This document shows positions 30,058 to 38,076 of a stretch of 64,000 nt of DNA, piece after piece. The stretch comes from Streptococcus mutans. GTDB taxonomy: Bacteria; Bacillota; Bacilli; Lactobacillales; Streptococcaceae. The notes under the pieces are model-generated. The model had not been told where the DNA came from and did no database searches. It saw nothing but the letters and a program-made list of their open reading frames with translations. The position numbers were made by a program, and so were the translations under genes. The stretch lies in assembly GCF_006739205.1 (NCBI RefSeq), contig NZ_AP019720.1, positions 496,001 through 560,000 of the forward strand, given 5' to 3'. Each line of letters opens with the position of its first letter. Within the stretch, counting starts at the first letter, position 1.

Positions 30058-30088
30058 TCACGCGTTTAGCGTGATTTTTTGGTATAAT
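30058..30088 (+). terminator. Terminator of msrA-yozE fused to the phoH promoter
   Basis: TCACGC/GCGTGA with loop GTTTA and six T (30058-30080), followed immediately by TGgTATAAT (30080-30088), the extended -10 for phoH. Confidence 0.8.
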
Positions 30089-30121
30089 GAAAAGCATACA
30101 AAGGTGAAAAAGGAGTAAAAT

Positions 30122-31087
30122 TTGCAAGAGTATTCTGTTGAAGTGGCCTTGGTTCATCCAGATGATATGGTCAATTTATTTGGTTCTAATGAGCGGCATT
30201 TAAAATTAATTGAGGAGAATCTTGGTGTTGTCATTCATGCCAGGACAGAGCGCGTCCAGATTTTAGGTGAGACTGAGGAAGCCATTGAATTAGCTCGCCT
30301 GACCATCAAAGCGTTGTTAGTTCTGGTCGGACGGGGAATGATTGTCAATACTTCTGATGTTGTGACAGCACTTTCGATGGCGCAAAATGGCAATATTGAT
30401 AAATTTGTGGCACTTTACGAAGAAGAAATTATCAAGGATTCTTATGGTAAACCCATTCGCGTTAAAACGCTAGGTCAAAAGGTCTATGTTGATAGCGTCA
30501 AAAGCCATGATATCGTTTTTGGTATTGGTCCTGCAGGAACGGGGAAAACATTTTTAGCAGTTACCCTAGCTATCACTGCCCTTAAACGTGGACAAGTCAA
30601 ACGCATTATTCTAACACGTCCTGCAGTGGAGGCGGGTGAAAGTCTTGGTTTCTTACCAGGAGATCTTAAGGAAAAAGTTGATCCCTATCTGCGTCCTGTT
30701 TATGATGCTCTCTATCAGATTCTGGGGAAAGAGCAAACCAGTCGTCTCATGGAGCGTGAGATTATTGAAATTGCACCTTTGGCTTATATGCGCGGTCGAA
30801 CTTTGGACGATGCTTTTGTCATTCTGGATGAAGCGCAGAATACTACCATCATGCAGATGAAGATGTTTTTGACTCGTCTTGGCTTTAATTCCAAGATGAT
30901 TGTCAATGGTGATATTAGTCAGATTGATTTGCCTAAAAATGTCAAATCAGGCTTGGTTGATGCTTCAGAAAAACTAAAGGATATTAAACAGATCGATTTC
31001 GTCTATCTTTCTGCTAAAGACGTTGTCCGACATCCAGTGGTTGCTGAAATCATCAATGCTTATGAGGAGTCAACTGATGTCCGTTAG
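30122..31087 (+). CDS. phoH: PhoH-like ATPase
   Basis: A 321-aa PhoH-family ATPase. It has Walker A GIGPAGTGKTFLAV (about residues 136-149), Walker B FVILDEAQN (about 235) and the GDISQIDLP sensor motif, with an N-terminal KH-like segment. The start is TTG at 30122, correctly spaced 6 nt after AGGAG; no ATG is available. The family is linked to RNA metabolism and often travels with ybeY and era, as here. Confidence 0.93.
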   Translation: MQEYSVEVALVHPDDMVNLFGSNERHLKLIEENLGVVIHARTERVQILGETEEAIELARLTIKALLVLVGRGMIVNTSDVVTALSMAQNGNIDKFVALYEEEIIKDSYGKPIRVKTLGQKVYVDSVKSHDIVFGIGPAGTGKTFLAVTLAITALKRGQVKRIILTRPAVEAGESLGFLPGDLKEKVDPYLRPVYDALYQILGKEQTSRLMEREIIEIAPLAYMRGRTLDDAFVILDEAQNTTIMQMKMFLTRLGFNSKMIVNGDISQIDLPKNVKSGLVDASEKLKDIKQIDFVYLSAKDVVRHPVVAEIINAYEESTDVR

Positions 31088-31305
31088 AAATCAAACGGAT
31101 ACATCGAATATATTCTTTGCTATCGGGGCAAAATTGTCAGTGGTATCTATGATAGTCGTTTTCTTATCAACTCTGTATCAGAAGTAGTGGATGAAATAAG
31201 CAGCCTTGTTATTTCCCTATGAAAGAGCTAAAGAGATGATTTTAGTGGAGGAGCTGGGAGAATAAAGATTTACTGACAGATCCAGTAATCGCTATGTACG
31301 ACTAA
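31088..31305 (+). pseudogene. Decayed TfoX N-terminal-domain gene
   Basis: Joined frames give YIEYILCYRGKIVSGIYDSR, FLINSVSEVVDE, then FPYERAKEMILVEELGE and NKDLLTDPVIAMYD-stop (31303-31305). This is the TfoX_N pattern (..YYRGKxxGGIYDxRFLVK....PYEGAKxMLLVxELDxxxLL..). At least two frameshifts are needed, and the N-terminal part is shortened. TfoX/Sxy-like proteins regulate competence in Gram-negatives; the role in Firmicutes is unknown. Confidence 0.75.
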
Positions 31306-31357
31306 CTATCAACGCTAGAATTGAGAAAGAAAAATAAAGTGACTTCGAATGATGTTA

Positions 31358-31385
31358 AAGACAGGGAACGTTTCCTTGTCTTTTT
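31358..31385 (+). terminator. Terminator after the phoH/TfoX_N region
   Basis: AAGACAGGGAA pairs with TTCCTTGTCTT (one G-U) across CGT, then TTTTT. Confidence 0.85.
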
Positions 31386-31490
31386 ATAATATCGCTGATA
31401 TGAGAAGTGTTGGTTGTAACTTCTCTTTTCTTTAGAAAGCAACTGCTTTTATGGTATAATTAAGTTATTAATAGTCGAAAGAAGATGACC

Positions 31491-31985
31491 ATGTATATTG
31501 AAATGATTGATGAGACGAATCAGGTTTCTGAGGAAATAAAAAACCAAACTTTGGATATTTTGGAATTCGCAGCACAAAAAACAGGGAAAGAAGACAAAGA
31601 AATGGCGGTTACTTTTGTGACCAATGAGCGCAGCCATGAACTGAATCTCAAGTATCGTGATACTAATCGTCCTACTGATGTTATCAGTCTAGAATACAAA
31701 CCAGAAAGCTCCCTTTCTTTTGATGAGGAAGAGTTGGCCGACGATCCAGATTTAGCCGAGGTATTAACTGAATTTGATGCTTATATTGGTGAATTATTTA
31801 TTTCTGTCGATAAAGCTCGCGAGCAGGCGCAAGAATATGGTCACTCATTTGAGCGTGAGATGGGTTTTTTGGCAGTACATGGCTTTTTACATATCAATGG
31901 TTATGACCACTACACTCCCCAAGAAGAAAAAGAGATGTTTAGCTTACAGGAAGAGATATTAGATGCCTATGGACTTAAGAGATAA
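31491..31985 (+). CDS. ybeY: Endoribonuclease YbeY
   Basis: A 164-aa metal-dependent RNase for 16S rRNA 3' maturation and ribosome quality control. The zinc motif [11 protein letters not shown] is intact (about residues 126-136). [12 protein letters not shown] begins at ATG 31491; an ATG two codons earlier (31485) is possible. A TATAAT at 31455-31460 supplies a promoter. The end overlaps dgkA by 23 nt. Confidence 0.94.
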   Translation: MYIEMIDETNQVSEEIKNQTLDILEFAAQKTGKEDKEMAVTFVTNERSHELNLKYRDTNRPTDVISLEYKPESSLSFDEEELADDPDLAEVLTEFDAYIGELFISVDKAREQAQEYGHSFEREMGFLAVHGFLHINGYDHYTPQEEKEMFSLQEEILDAYGLKR

Positions 31986-32376
31986 TAAGCAAAGCCAAAA
32001 GAAATGGAAAAATAGAACTTTAACTTCCAGCCTTGAATTCGCTTTAACGGGGATTTTTACGGCTTTTAAAGAAGAGCGTAATATGAAAAAACATGCAGTG
32101 TCAGCTCTTTTAGCTATTATTGCTGGTTTGGTTTTTAAAGTATCAGTCATTGAGTGGCTTTTTCTTTTATTAAGTATTTTTTTGGTTATTACCTTTGAAA
32201 TTGTCAATTCGGCTATTGAAAATGTGGTTGATTTGGCCAGTGACTATCATTTTTCCATGTTGGCTAAAAATGCTAAGGATATGGCTGCAGGAGCTGTTCT
32301 TGTCATTTCAGGTTTTGCTGCTTTGACGGGGTTGATTATTTTTGTACCAAAAATTTGGTTTCTGCTTTTTCATTAA
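31963..32376 (+). CDS. dgkA: Undecaprenol/diacylglycerol kinase
   Basis: A 137-aa DgkA-type kinase with three transmembrane helices. [16 protein letters not shown] holds the catalytic Glu, and [12 protein letters not shown] is the second family signature. In Gram-positives this enzyme phosphorylates undecaprenol, recycling the wall lipid carrier. In S. mutans, Dgk is known for its part in acid tolerance. The start lies within ybeY (SD AGGAAGAG); gene order ybeY-dgkA-era is typical. Confidence 0.94.
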   Translation: MPMDLRDNKQSQKKWKNRTLTSSLEFALTGIFTAFKEERNMKKHAVSALLAIIAGLVFKVSVIEWLFLLLSIFLVITFEIVNSAIENVVDLASDYHFSMLAKNAKDMAAGAVLVISGFAALTGLIIFVPKIWFLLFH

Positions 32377-32396
32377 AAATAGATAGAGGAGACATC

Positions 32397-33296
32397 ATGT
32401 CATTTAAATCAGGATTTGTAGCTATTTTAGGTCGTCCCAATGTTGGGAAATCGACCTTTTTAAATCATGTCATGGGGCAAAAAATTGCTATCATGTCTGA
32501 TAAGGCACAAACAACCCGTAATAAAATTATGGGAATTTATACCACAGATAAAGAGCAAATTGTTTTTATTGATACGCCTGGTATTCATAAACCGAAAACT
32601 GCCTTAGGTGATTTTATGGTTGAGTCTGCCTATTCAACCCTGCGTGAAGTGGACACAGTTCTTTTTATGGTACCTGCTGATGAAAAGCGGGGTAAAGGCG
32701 ACAATATGATTATAGAGCGTCTTAAAGCGGCCAAGGTACCTGTTATTTTGGTTATCAATAAGATTGATAAGGTTCATCCGGATCAATTACTCGAACAGAT
32801 TGATGATTTTAGAAATCAAATGGATTTTCAAGAAATTATCCCCATTTCTGCCTTGCAAGGCAATAATGTCAGTCATCTGGTAGATCTTTTGGTAGATCAT
32901 CTAGAAGAAGGTTTTCAATATTTTCCAGCTGATCAAATCACGGATCATCCAGAGCGCTTTTTGGTATCTGAAATGATTCGGGAAAAAGTTTTGTTGCTGA
33001 CGCGTGAAGAAATTCCTCATTCGGTAGCTGTGGTTATTGACTCAATGGCGCGTGATGAGGAAACGCATAAGATACATATTCGTGCGACCATTATGGTGGA
33101 GCGTGACAGTCAAAAGGGCATTATCATCGGTAAAAGGGGTGCTATGCTTAAAAAGATAGGCCAAATGGCTCGTCGTGACATCGAACTCATGCTAGGTGAC
33201 AAAGTCTACCTCGAAACATGGGTCAAGGTCAAGAAAAACTGGCGCGATAAGAAACTAGACTTAGCCGATTTTGGGTATAATAAGAAGGAGTATTGA
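32397..33296 (+). CDS. era: GTPase Era
   Basis: A ribosome-assembly GTPase, 299 aa. G1 [10 protein letters not shown]3 [10 protein letters not shown]4 NKID are visible, and a C-terminal KH domain ([18 protein letters not shown]) that binds the 16S rRNA 3' end. SD GAGGAG sets the ATG at 32397, although the frame is open earlier. Co-transcribed with ybeY and dgkA, all acting near the 16S rRNA 3' end or envelope. Confidence 0.97.
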   Translation: MSFKSGFVAILGRPNVGKSTFLNHVMGQKIAIMSDKAQTTRNKIMGIYTTDKEQIVFIDTPGIHKPKTALGDFMVESAYSTLREVDTVLFMVPADEKRGKGDNMIIERLKAAKVPVILVINKIDKVHPDQLLEQIDDFRNQMDFQEIIPISALQGNNVSHLVDLLVDHLEEGFQYFPADQITDHPERFLVSEMIREKVLLLTREEIPHSVAVVIDSMARDEETHKIHIRATIMVERDSQKGIIIGKRGAMLKKIGQMARRDIELMLGDKVYLETWVKVKKNWRDKKLDLADFGYNKKEY

Positions 33297-33340
33297 GATC
33301 AAGCTAATGTCTTTCCAGATAAATTGAAGGAATTTTAATT

Positions 33341-33811
33341 ATGGACTATATTTCCTACATCCGCTCAAAAGTCGGTCATGACAAGGTTATCTTGACTTTT
33401 GCTGGCGGGATTTTAGCAGACAAAGACGGGCGTGTGCTTTTGCAACTGCGCGGAGATAAGAAGACTTGGGCTATTCCGGGCGGTGCAATGGAGCTGGGCG
33501 AATCTACGCTTGACACAGCTAAACGGGAATTTTTTGAAGAAACAGGTATCAAGGTGGAGGCTGTGCGCTTTCTTAATGTTTATAGCCATTTTGAGGAAGT
33601 CTATCCTAATGGTGATGAGGTGCAGACTATTGTCATGATTTATGAGTTTAAGGCGCTAAATGACTTTGATATTTCTGATTTTCACAATGAAGAAACCTTG
33701 CGCCTGCGTTTCTTTTCTGAGGAAGAAATAGCGGAGCTGGAATCGGTTAGTGACAAGCATCGCCTGATGTTGGCTGAGTATTTTGATGACAGCTTTGCAT
33801 TGGGACATTAA
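33341..33811 (+). CDS. Nudix hydrolase (MutT-like)
   Basis: A 156-aa Nudix protein. The box GGAMELGESTLDTAKREFFE plus ETGI is complete (about residues 47-70), with WAIPGG just before. The substrate cannot be deduced; candidates are oxidised or sugar nucleotides. SD AAGGA, 44 nt after era. Confidence 0.9.
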   Translation: MDYISYIRSKVGHDKVILTFAGGILADKDGRVLLQLRGDKKTWAIPGGAMELGESTLDTAKREFFEETGIKVEAVRFLNVYSHFEEVYPNGDEVQTIVMIYEFKALNDFDISDFHNEETLRLRFFSEEEIAELESVSDKHRLMLAEYFDDSFALGH

Positions 33812-33910
33812 AGCAAGAGTGAAAAACGAGGTCACGCCATTTCGAATCTTATTTTGAGTGTGCTGGTACCAATATAAATGAATAACGAAATGCTATAAGG
33901 AGGTCTTAAA

Positions 33911-34435
33911 ATGGACTATTTAGATATGTTAATTGATAGTCTCAATCGGGTTAGAGAACGTTTTTGGCGTATGTTTAAAGGAGTGACAGTAGAGCAAGCT
34001 AATTGTTTCCCAGTTGCTGATACTGCACCGCAGATAAAATCACTGACTTGGCTAGCATGGCATACAGCGCGTGAATTGGATTTGCAGATTTCAGCTTTGG
34101 CAGGGCAGGAGTCCATCTGGGACAGTCAAGGTTTTAAAGAGTATTTTCCTTTTGAAGTGGCAGAAACAGAAGACGGTTGGGATCACAGCTTAGAGCAAGC
34201 TCAAAAAATTAAGGTCGATCACTTAGATGATGTTTTAGATTATCTCAATGATGCTACAGATTTTGCCATTCTTTACCTGAAATCACTTAATCCAGAATGT
34301 CTAGATGATATTGTAGATGATTCTTGGACACCAGCTGTGACGCGTGGTGTACGCTTGGTTTCCATCATTGATGATGCTGCTATGCACTCAGGACAAGCTA
34401 TTTATGCTCGTCGTTTGCTTGGTTTAAAGGATTAG
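33911..34435 (+). CDS. DinB-superfamily protein
   Basis: A 174-aa four-helix-bundle protein of the DinB/YfiT group. Candidate metal ligands are the histidines in LAWHTARELD and DAAMHSGQAIYARRLLG; the third is not obvious. Such proteins include thiol-dependent transferases, but most are uncharacterised. Strong SD AAGGAGG. It precedes mutM by 50 nt. Confidence 0.8.
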   Translation: MDYLDMLIDSLNRVRERFWRMFKGVTVEQANCFPVADTAPQIKSLTWLAWHTARELDLQISALAGQESIWDSQGFKEYFPFEVAETEDGWDHSLEQAQKIKVDHLDDVLDYLNDATDFAILYLKSLNPECLDDIVDDSWTPAVTRGVRLVSIIDDAAMHSGQAIYARRLLGLKD

Positions 34436-34485
34436 TTTTTTGAAAAATAGCAGAGCGGTAAGGACGTTTAGAAAAGGGAGCAATC

Positions 34486-35307
34486 ATGCCAGAATTACCA
34501 GAGGTTGAAACAGTCAGGCGTGGCTTAGAGCATTTGATTGTTGGCAAAAAAATTGTATCGGTAGAGGTTCGTGTGCCCAAAATGGTCAAAACGGGTGTAG
34601 AAGATTTTCAGCTGGACATTTTAGGACAAACCTTTGAAAGTATTGGCCGTCGTGGCAAATATCTTCTTTTAAATCTCAACAGGCAGACCATTATTTCTCA
34701 TCTGCGCATGGAAGGAAAGTATTTGCTTTTTGAAGATGAGGTACCGGACAATAAGCATTTTCATCTTTTCTTTGGTCTGGATGGTGGGTCAACCTTGGTC
34801 TATCAGGATGTCCGCAAATTTGGTACTTTTGAATTATTGCCTAAAAGTCAGGTTGAAGCTTATTTTGTTCAGAAAAAAATTGGTCCTGAGCCAAATGCCA
34901 AAGATTTTAAACTCAAGCCTTTTGAAGAAGGACTGGCCAAATCACACAAGGTCATCAAAACACTACTTTTGGATCAGCATTTAGTGGCTGGACTTGGCAA
35001 TATTTATGTGGACGAAGTGCTCTGGGCAGCAAAAGTCGATCCAGAACGGCTAGCCAGTCAACTGAAAACATCAGAAATCAAACGGATTCATGATGAAACC
35101 ATCCGTATTCTGCAACTGGCTATTGAAAAGGGAGGCTCGACTATTCGTAGCTATAAGAATAGCTTGGGTGAAGATGGCAGTATGCAGGATTGCTTACAAG
35201 TTTATGGAAAGACAGATCAGCCTTGTGCTCGCTGTGCCACGCCTATTGAGAAAATTAAAGTAGGAGGGAGAGGGACGCATTTTTGCCCGTCCTGCCAAAA
35301 ACAATGA
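34486..35307 (+). CDS. mutM: Formamidopyrimidine-DNA glycosylase
   Basis: Removes 8-oxoguanine and formamidopyrimidines. The 273-aa enzyme starts with the required [13 protein letters not shown] (catalytic Pro after Met removal, and Glu). It has the H2TH element near [14 protein letters not shown], and ends in a zinc finger CARCATP...HFCPSCQ. SD GGGAG. ATGA overlap with coaE. Confidence 0.96.
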   Translation: MPELPEVETVRRGLEHLIVGKKIVSVEVRVPKMVKTGVEDFQLDILGQTFESIGRRGKYLLLNLNRQTIISHLRMEGKYLLFEDEVPDNKHFHLFFGLDGGSTLVYQDVRKFGTFELLPKSQVEAYFVQKKIGPEPNAKDFKLKPFEEGLAKSHKVIKTLLLDQHLVAGLGNIYVDEVLWAAKVDPERLASQLKTSEIKRIHDETIRILQLAIEKGGSTIRSYKNSLGEDGSMQDCLQVYGKTDQPCARCATPIEKIKVGGRGTHFCPSCQKQ

Positions 35308-35900
35308 CAAAAATTATTGGGATTACAGGCGGTATCGCTTCTGGTAAGTCAACGATTACAAATTATCTCAGGCAAAAGGGTTATCAAGTTATTGATGCTG
35401 ACCAAGTCGTGCATGATTTACAGGCTAATGGTGGTAGGCTTTATCAGGCCTTGGTCAACTGGCTGGGCACAGCTATTCTCAATGAAGCAGGCGAACTCAA
35501 TCGTCCGAAATTGTCCCAATTCATTTTTTCCAGTCCAGACAATTTAGCCAAATCTTCTCAGCTACAAAATGCTATTATCAGACAGGAGTTGGAGACTAGA
35601 CGAGACCAGCTAGCTAAAACAGAGGCAATTTTCTTTATGGATATTCCGCTTTTGATTGAGCAGAACTATAGGGACTGGTTTGATGAGATCTGGTTAATAG
35701 CGGTAAGCCCAGAGACACAAATTAAGCGGTTGAAGCAGCGAAATGGTTATTCGCAAGAAGAAGCGCAGCAGCGCCTTGCCAGCCAAATGCCCTTGCAGTC
35801 CAAAAAAGTTTATGCCGATCAAATAATTGATAATAATAAAACAGTTGAAAATACTAAAATGCAAGTGGACAGTCAACTGAGGAGGTTGCAAAATGAATGA
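35304..35900 (+). CDS. coaE: Dephospho-CoA kinase
   Basis: Final step of CoA synthesis. The 198-aa kinase has the P-loop [12 protein letters not shown] (residues 6-17) and DIPLLIE. The ATG at 35304 overlaps the mutM stop. A TTG at 35283 with a GGAGGGAG SD upstream is a less likely start, because the family begins close to the P-loop. Confidence 0.94.
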   Translation: MTKIIGITGGIASGKSTITNYLRQKGYQVIDADQVVHDLQANGGRLYQALVNWLGTAILNEAGELNRPKLSQFIFSSPDNLAKSSQLQNAIIRQELETRRDQLAKTEAIFFMDIPLLIEQNYRDWFDEIWLIAVSPETQIKRLKQRNGYSQEEAQQRLASQMPLQSKKVYADQIIDNNKTVENTKMQVDSQLRRLQNE

Positions 35901-36051
35901 CATTTACTTTGATGACAACCGTCATAACTGGAATGACCGCGCTCGTCTGCATGAGGAAGCAGGTTATGGTATTGAAGACATTTTAAAAGTTACTTATGCC
36001 ATTTTTTATTTTGTCTCGTTAAACAGAAGATTAAAACATCAGGTTTCTTAA
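35893..36051 (+). pseudogene. Truncated start of a SAM-methyltransferase-like gene
   Basis: A 52-aa reading frame, SD GGAGG at 35881-35885, overlapping the coaE end. [20 protein letters not shown] followed by YGIEDIL resembles the N-terminus of small class I methyltransferases (..WNxRAxLHxxxxYG..). After about residue 33 the likeness stops and the frame ends. Probably the stump of a deleted gene, possibly still translated. Confidence 0.55.
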
Positions 36052-36055
36052 ATTA

Positions 36056-36064
36056 TGTTATAAT
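36056..36064 (+). promoter_or_regulatory. Promoter of the MFS exporter
   Basis: TGtTATAAT extended -10, 32 nt before the proposed start. Confidence 0.65.
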
Positions 36065-36096
36065 GACATGTGGTATTTTAGAAGGAAGATGATCGT

Positions 36097-37299
36097 ATTA
36101 TAACAACAGTTAATTGGAAGAAAAACCTTTTGATAGCTTGGTTCGGTAGCTTTTTTACTGGAGCAAGCTTTTCACTTGTCATGCCTTTTATGGCTTTATT
36201 TGTTGAGGAATTAGGCGTAAAAGGTGACTTGGTCAAGCTTTATGCAGGCCTTGCAGTGTCAATTTCAGCCTTAGCTTCTGCTCTTTTTGCACCTGTTTGG
36301 GGACGTTTGGCAGACCGTTATGGACGCAAGCCCATGATGATTCGAGCTAGTCTTGTCATGACTTTTACCATGGGCGGTCTAGCTTTTGTGACGGATGTCT
36401 ATGGGCTGCTTTTTTTACGTTTGCTTAATGGGATGTTTGCGGGTTATGTGCCAAATGCCAATGCACTTATTGCTTCTCAGGCTCCTAAAAATGAATCAGG
36501 TTCTGCTCTTGGAACTTTGGCTACTGGTGTTATTGCTGGCAGTCTAATTGGTCCTCTTATGGGCGGTATGCTTGCTGAATTTTTAGGTATTCGCAATGTC
36601 TTTCTCTTGGTTGGCACTTTGCTTTTATTGGTAATGCTGCTGACAACTTTTTTTATTCAGGAAGATTTCCGACCTGTATCTAAGAAAGATATCTTATCTA
36701 CTAAAGAACTCTTTGCTCAAATTAAAGATCGGCAAATACTATTGGGGCTTTTTGTTACCAGTATGATTATTCAAATTTCAGCTCAGTCTGTTGCCCCTAT
36801 TCTGGCACTTTATATTAGATATCTAGGGCAAAGGGACAATCTGATGTTAATTGCGGGCTTAATTGTGTCTGCTATGGGCTTTTCCAGCATTATTTCCAGT
36901 TCAAGATTTGGGAAATTAGGTGATAAAATTGGCAATCACCGTATGTTATTAGCAGGTCTTTTTTATTGTGGTATTATTTATTTGATTCTTGCTCAGTCAA
37001 AAACACCTCTGCAATTAGGAATTTGGCGCTTTCTTTTTGGTTTTGGTACTGGAGCCCTCATGCCAAGTGTTAATGCTCTATTAACAAAACTAACACCTAA
37101 GGAAGGTATCTCTAGAATCTTTAGCTACAATCAGATGTTTACCAACTTTGGTCAGGTATTGGGTCCTTTTGTAGGATCGACTGTAGCAGCAGGCTGGGGT
37201 TATCGCTGGGTCTTTTATGCTACAGGAGCAATTGTTCTTTTCAATTTTATATGGAGTCTTGTTAATTTTAGAAAATATTTGAAAGTTAGGGAAATTTAG
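36097..37299 (+). CDS. MFS multidrug exporter, PmrA-like, with a rare start codon
   Basis: A 400-aa, 12-helix major facilitator exporter. Motif A appears as [14 protein letters not shown] between helices 2 and 3, and [14 protein letters not shown] is the antiporter motif C. It resembles pneumococcal PmrA (drug efflux). The conserved N-terminus [17 protein letters not shown] lies upstream of the first TTG (36130). The only codon properly spaced (8 nt) from the SD AAGGAAG is ATT at 36097 (or ATA at 36100). I therefore propose a non-canonical start. Confidence 0.85.
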   Translation: MITTVNWKKNLLIAWFGSFFTGASFSLVMPFMALFVEELGVKGDLVKLYAGLAVSISALASALFAPVWGRLADRYGRKPMMIRASLVMTFTMGGLAFVTDVYGLLFLRLLNGMFAGYVPNANALIASQAPKNESGSALGTLATGVIAGSLIGPLMGGMLAEFLGIRNVFLLVGTLLLLVMLLTTFFIQEDFRPVSKKDILSTKELFAQIKDRQILLGLFVTSMIIQISAQSVAPILALYIRYLGQRDNLMLIAGLIVSAMGFSSIISSSRFGKLGDKIGNHRMLLAGLFYCGIIYLILAQSKTPLQLGIWRFLFGFGTGALMPSVNALLTKLTPKEGISRIFSYNQMFTNFGQVLGPFVGSTVAAGWGYRWVFYATGAIVLFNFIWSLVNFRKYLKVREI

Positions 37300-37445
37300 T
37301 GCGTATCAAGATTAATCTGCAATGTTCACATTGTGGCAGTAAAAATTATTTGACTAGTAAAAATAAGAAAAATCATCCAGAAAAAATTCAGGTTCCTAAA
37401 TATTGTCCTAAGGAAAGAAAGGTGACCTTGCATATTGAATCCTAA
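37299..37445 (+). CDS. rpmG: 50S ribosomal protein L33
   Basis: A 48-aa L33 ([21 protein letters not shown] ... [14 protein letters not shown]). The first CxxC of the zinc ribbon is kept, while the second pair is reduced to a single Cys (YCPKE). The GTG start shares its G with the MFS stop codon. Too short to be found by a length cut-off. rpmG-secG order is conserved in streptococci. Confidence 0.93.
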   Translation: MRIKINLQCSHCGSKNYLTSKNKKNHPEKIQVPKYCPKERKVTLHIES

Positions 37446-37493
37446 GCTGAAATATGTTAAAATGACTAAGATTATAGTGGAGGAAGTAAGGAC

Positions 37494-37730
37494 ATGTACA
37501 ACTTTTTAGTAACAGCATTGCTAGTGTTATCCTTTATCTTGGTAATTGCTATTTTTATGCAGCCTCAAAAGAATCCTAGCAGCAATGTTTTTGATAATAG
37601 TGGATCAGAAGCTTTATTTGAGCGTACAAAGGCTCGAGGTTTTGAAGCTTTTATGCAGCGTTTTACAGCCATTTTAGTCTTCTTTTGGCTTGCGATTGCC
37701 TTAGCAATTGTTGTTTTATCAAGTAAATAA
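37494..37730 (+). CDS. secG: Preprotein translocase subunit SecG
   Basis: A 78-aa SecG with two transmembrane helices (about 5-21 and 55-75) joined by the SSNVFDNSGSEALFERTKARG loop (read as NVFDNSGSEALFE). Accessory subunit of the SecYEG channel. SD GGAGGA. Ends with a hairpin terminator. Confidence 0.92.
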   Translation: MYNFLVTALLVLSFILVIAIFMQPQKNPSSNVFDNSGSEALFERTKARGFEAFMQRFTAILVFFWLAIALAIVVLSSK

Positions 37731-37733
37731 AAA

Positions 37734-37768
37734 GGGGTTGGGAAAGTAGTCTCAACTCCTAAGTTTTT
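37734..37768 (+). terminator. Terminator of rpmG-secG
   Basis: GGGGTTGGGA/TCTCAACTCC with G-U pairs, then TAAGTTTTT. Confidence 0.75.
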
Positions 37769-37858
37769 GTTAGAGTTATTTAGTTTATCTTTTATGACCT
37801 TGTTAGCTCGTTTTGCCATATTTTAAATACTGACTAGTACTAAAGGCAATTGAAAAAC

Positions 37859-38053
37859 TATAATGGAAAAAGACTGGATACAGATGTTTGAGTAATTTGA
37901 AGTAGGCTGTTCCGATTATGCTTGTTTTTTAGTCCACTGAACATTAAAGCGAACAAATTTGCAGAAGGTGGGAGTATACCAAGGTTACCACCTAAAATAA
38001 GAGAGTGATGGGAACCTTAATAATATTTTTAGGTTTTCTTCCTCTCTTTTTTT
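37859..38053 (+). promoter_or_regulatory. Putative transcription attenuator in the rnr leader
   Basis: A TATAAT (37859-37864) could start a leader of about 205 nt. Hairpin A: AGGTG..GTAtACC pairs with GGTTAC-CACCT (37966-37993). Terminator: AGAGAG and GGGAACCT (38000-38017) pair with AGGTTTTC and CTCTCT (38031-38047), then seven T. AAGGTT (37981-37986) can instead pair with AACCTT (38013-38018), which would break both hairpins. Only 23 nt separate the T-run from the rnr ATG, too little for a new promoter, so rnr seems to need read-through. Confidence 0.6.
38000..38053 (+). terminator. Strong intrinsic terminator 23 nt before rnr
   Basis: AGAGAG..GGGAACCT / AGGTTTTC..CTCTCT followed by TTTTTTT. 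Discussed as part of the leader element. Confidence 0.75.
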
Positions 38054-38076
38054 AAAATATTAAAGAAAGAATTGAA

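Noticed and set aside
37966..37993. GGTGG...ACC-like sequence before rnr considered as a T-box
   Set aside because: The continuous TGGNACC core is absent and no stem I with a specifier loop could be drawn; it is better described as part of a different attenuator.
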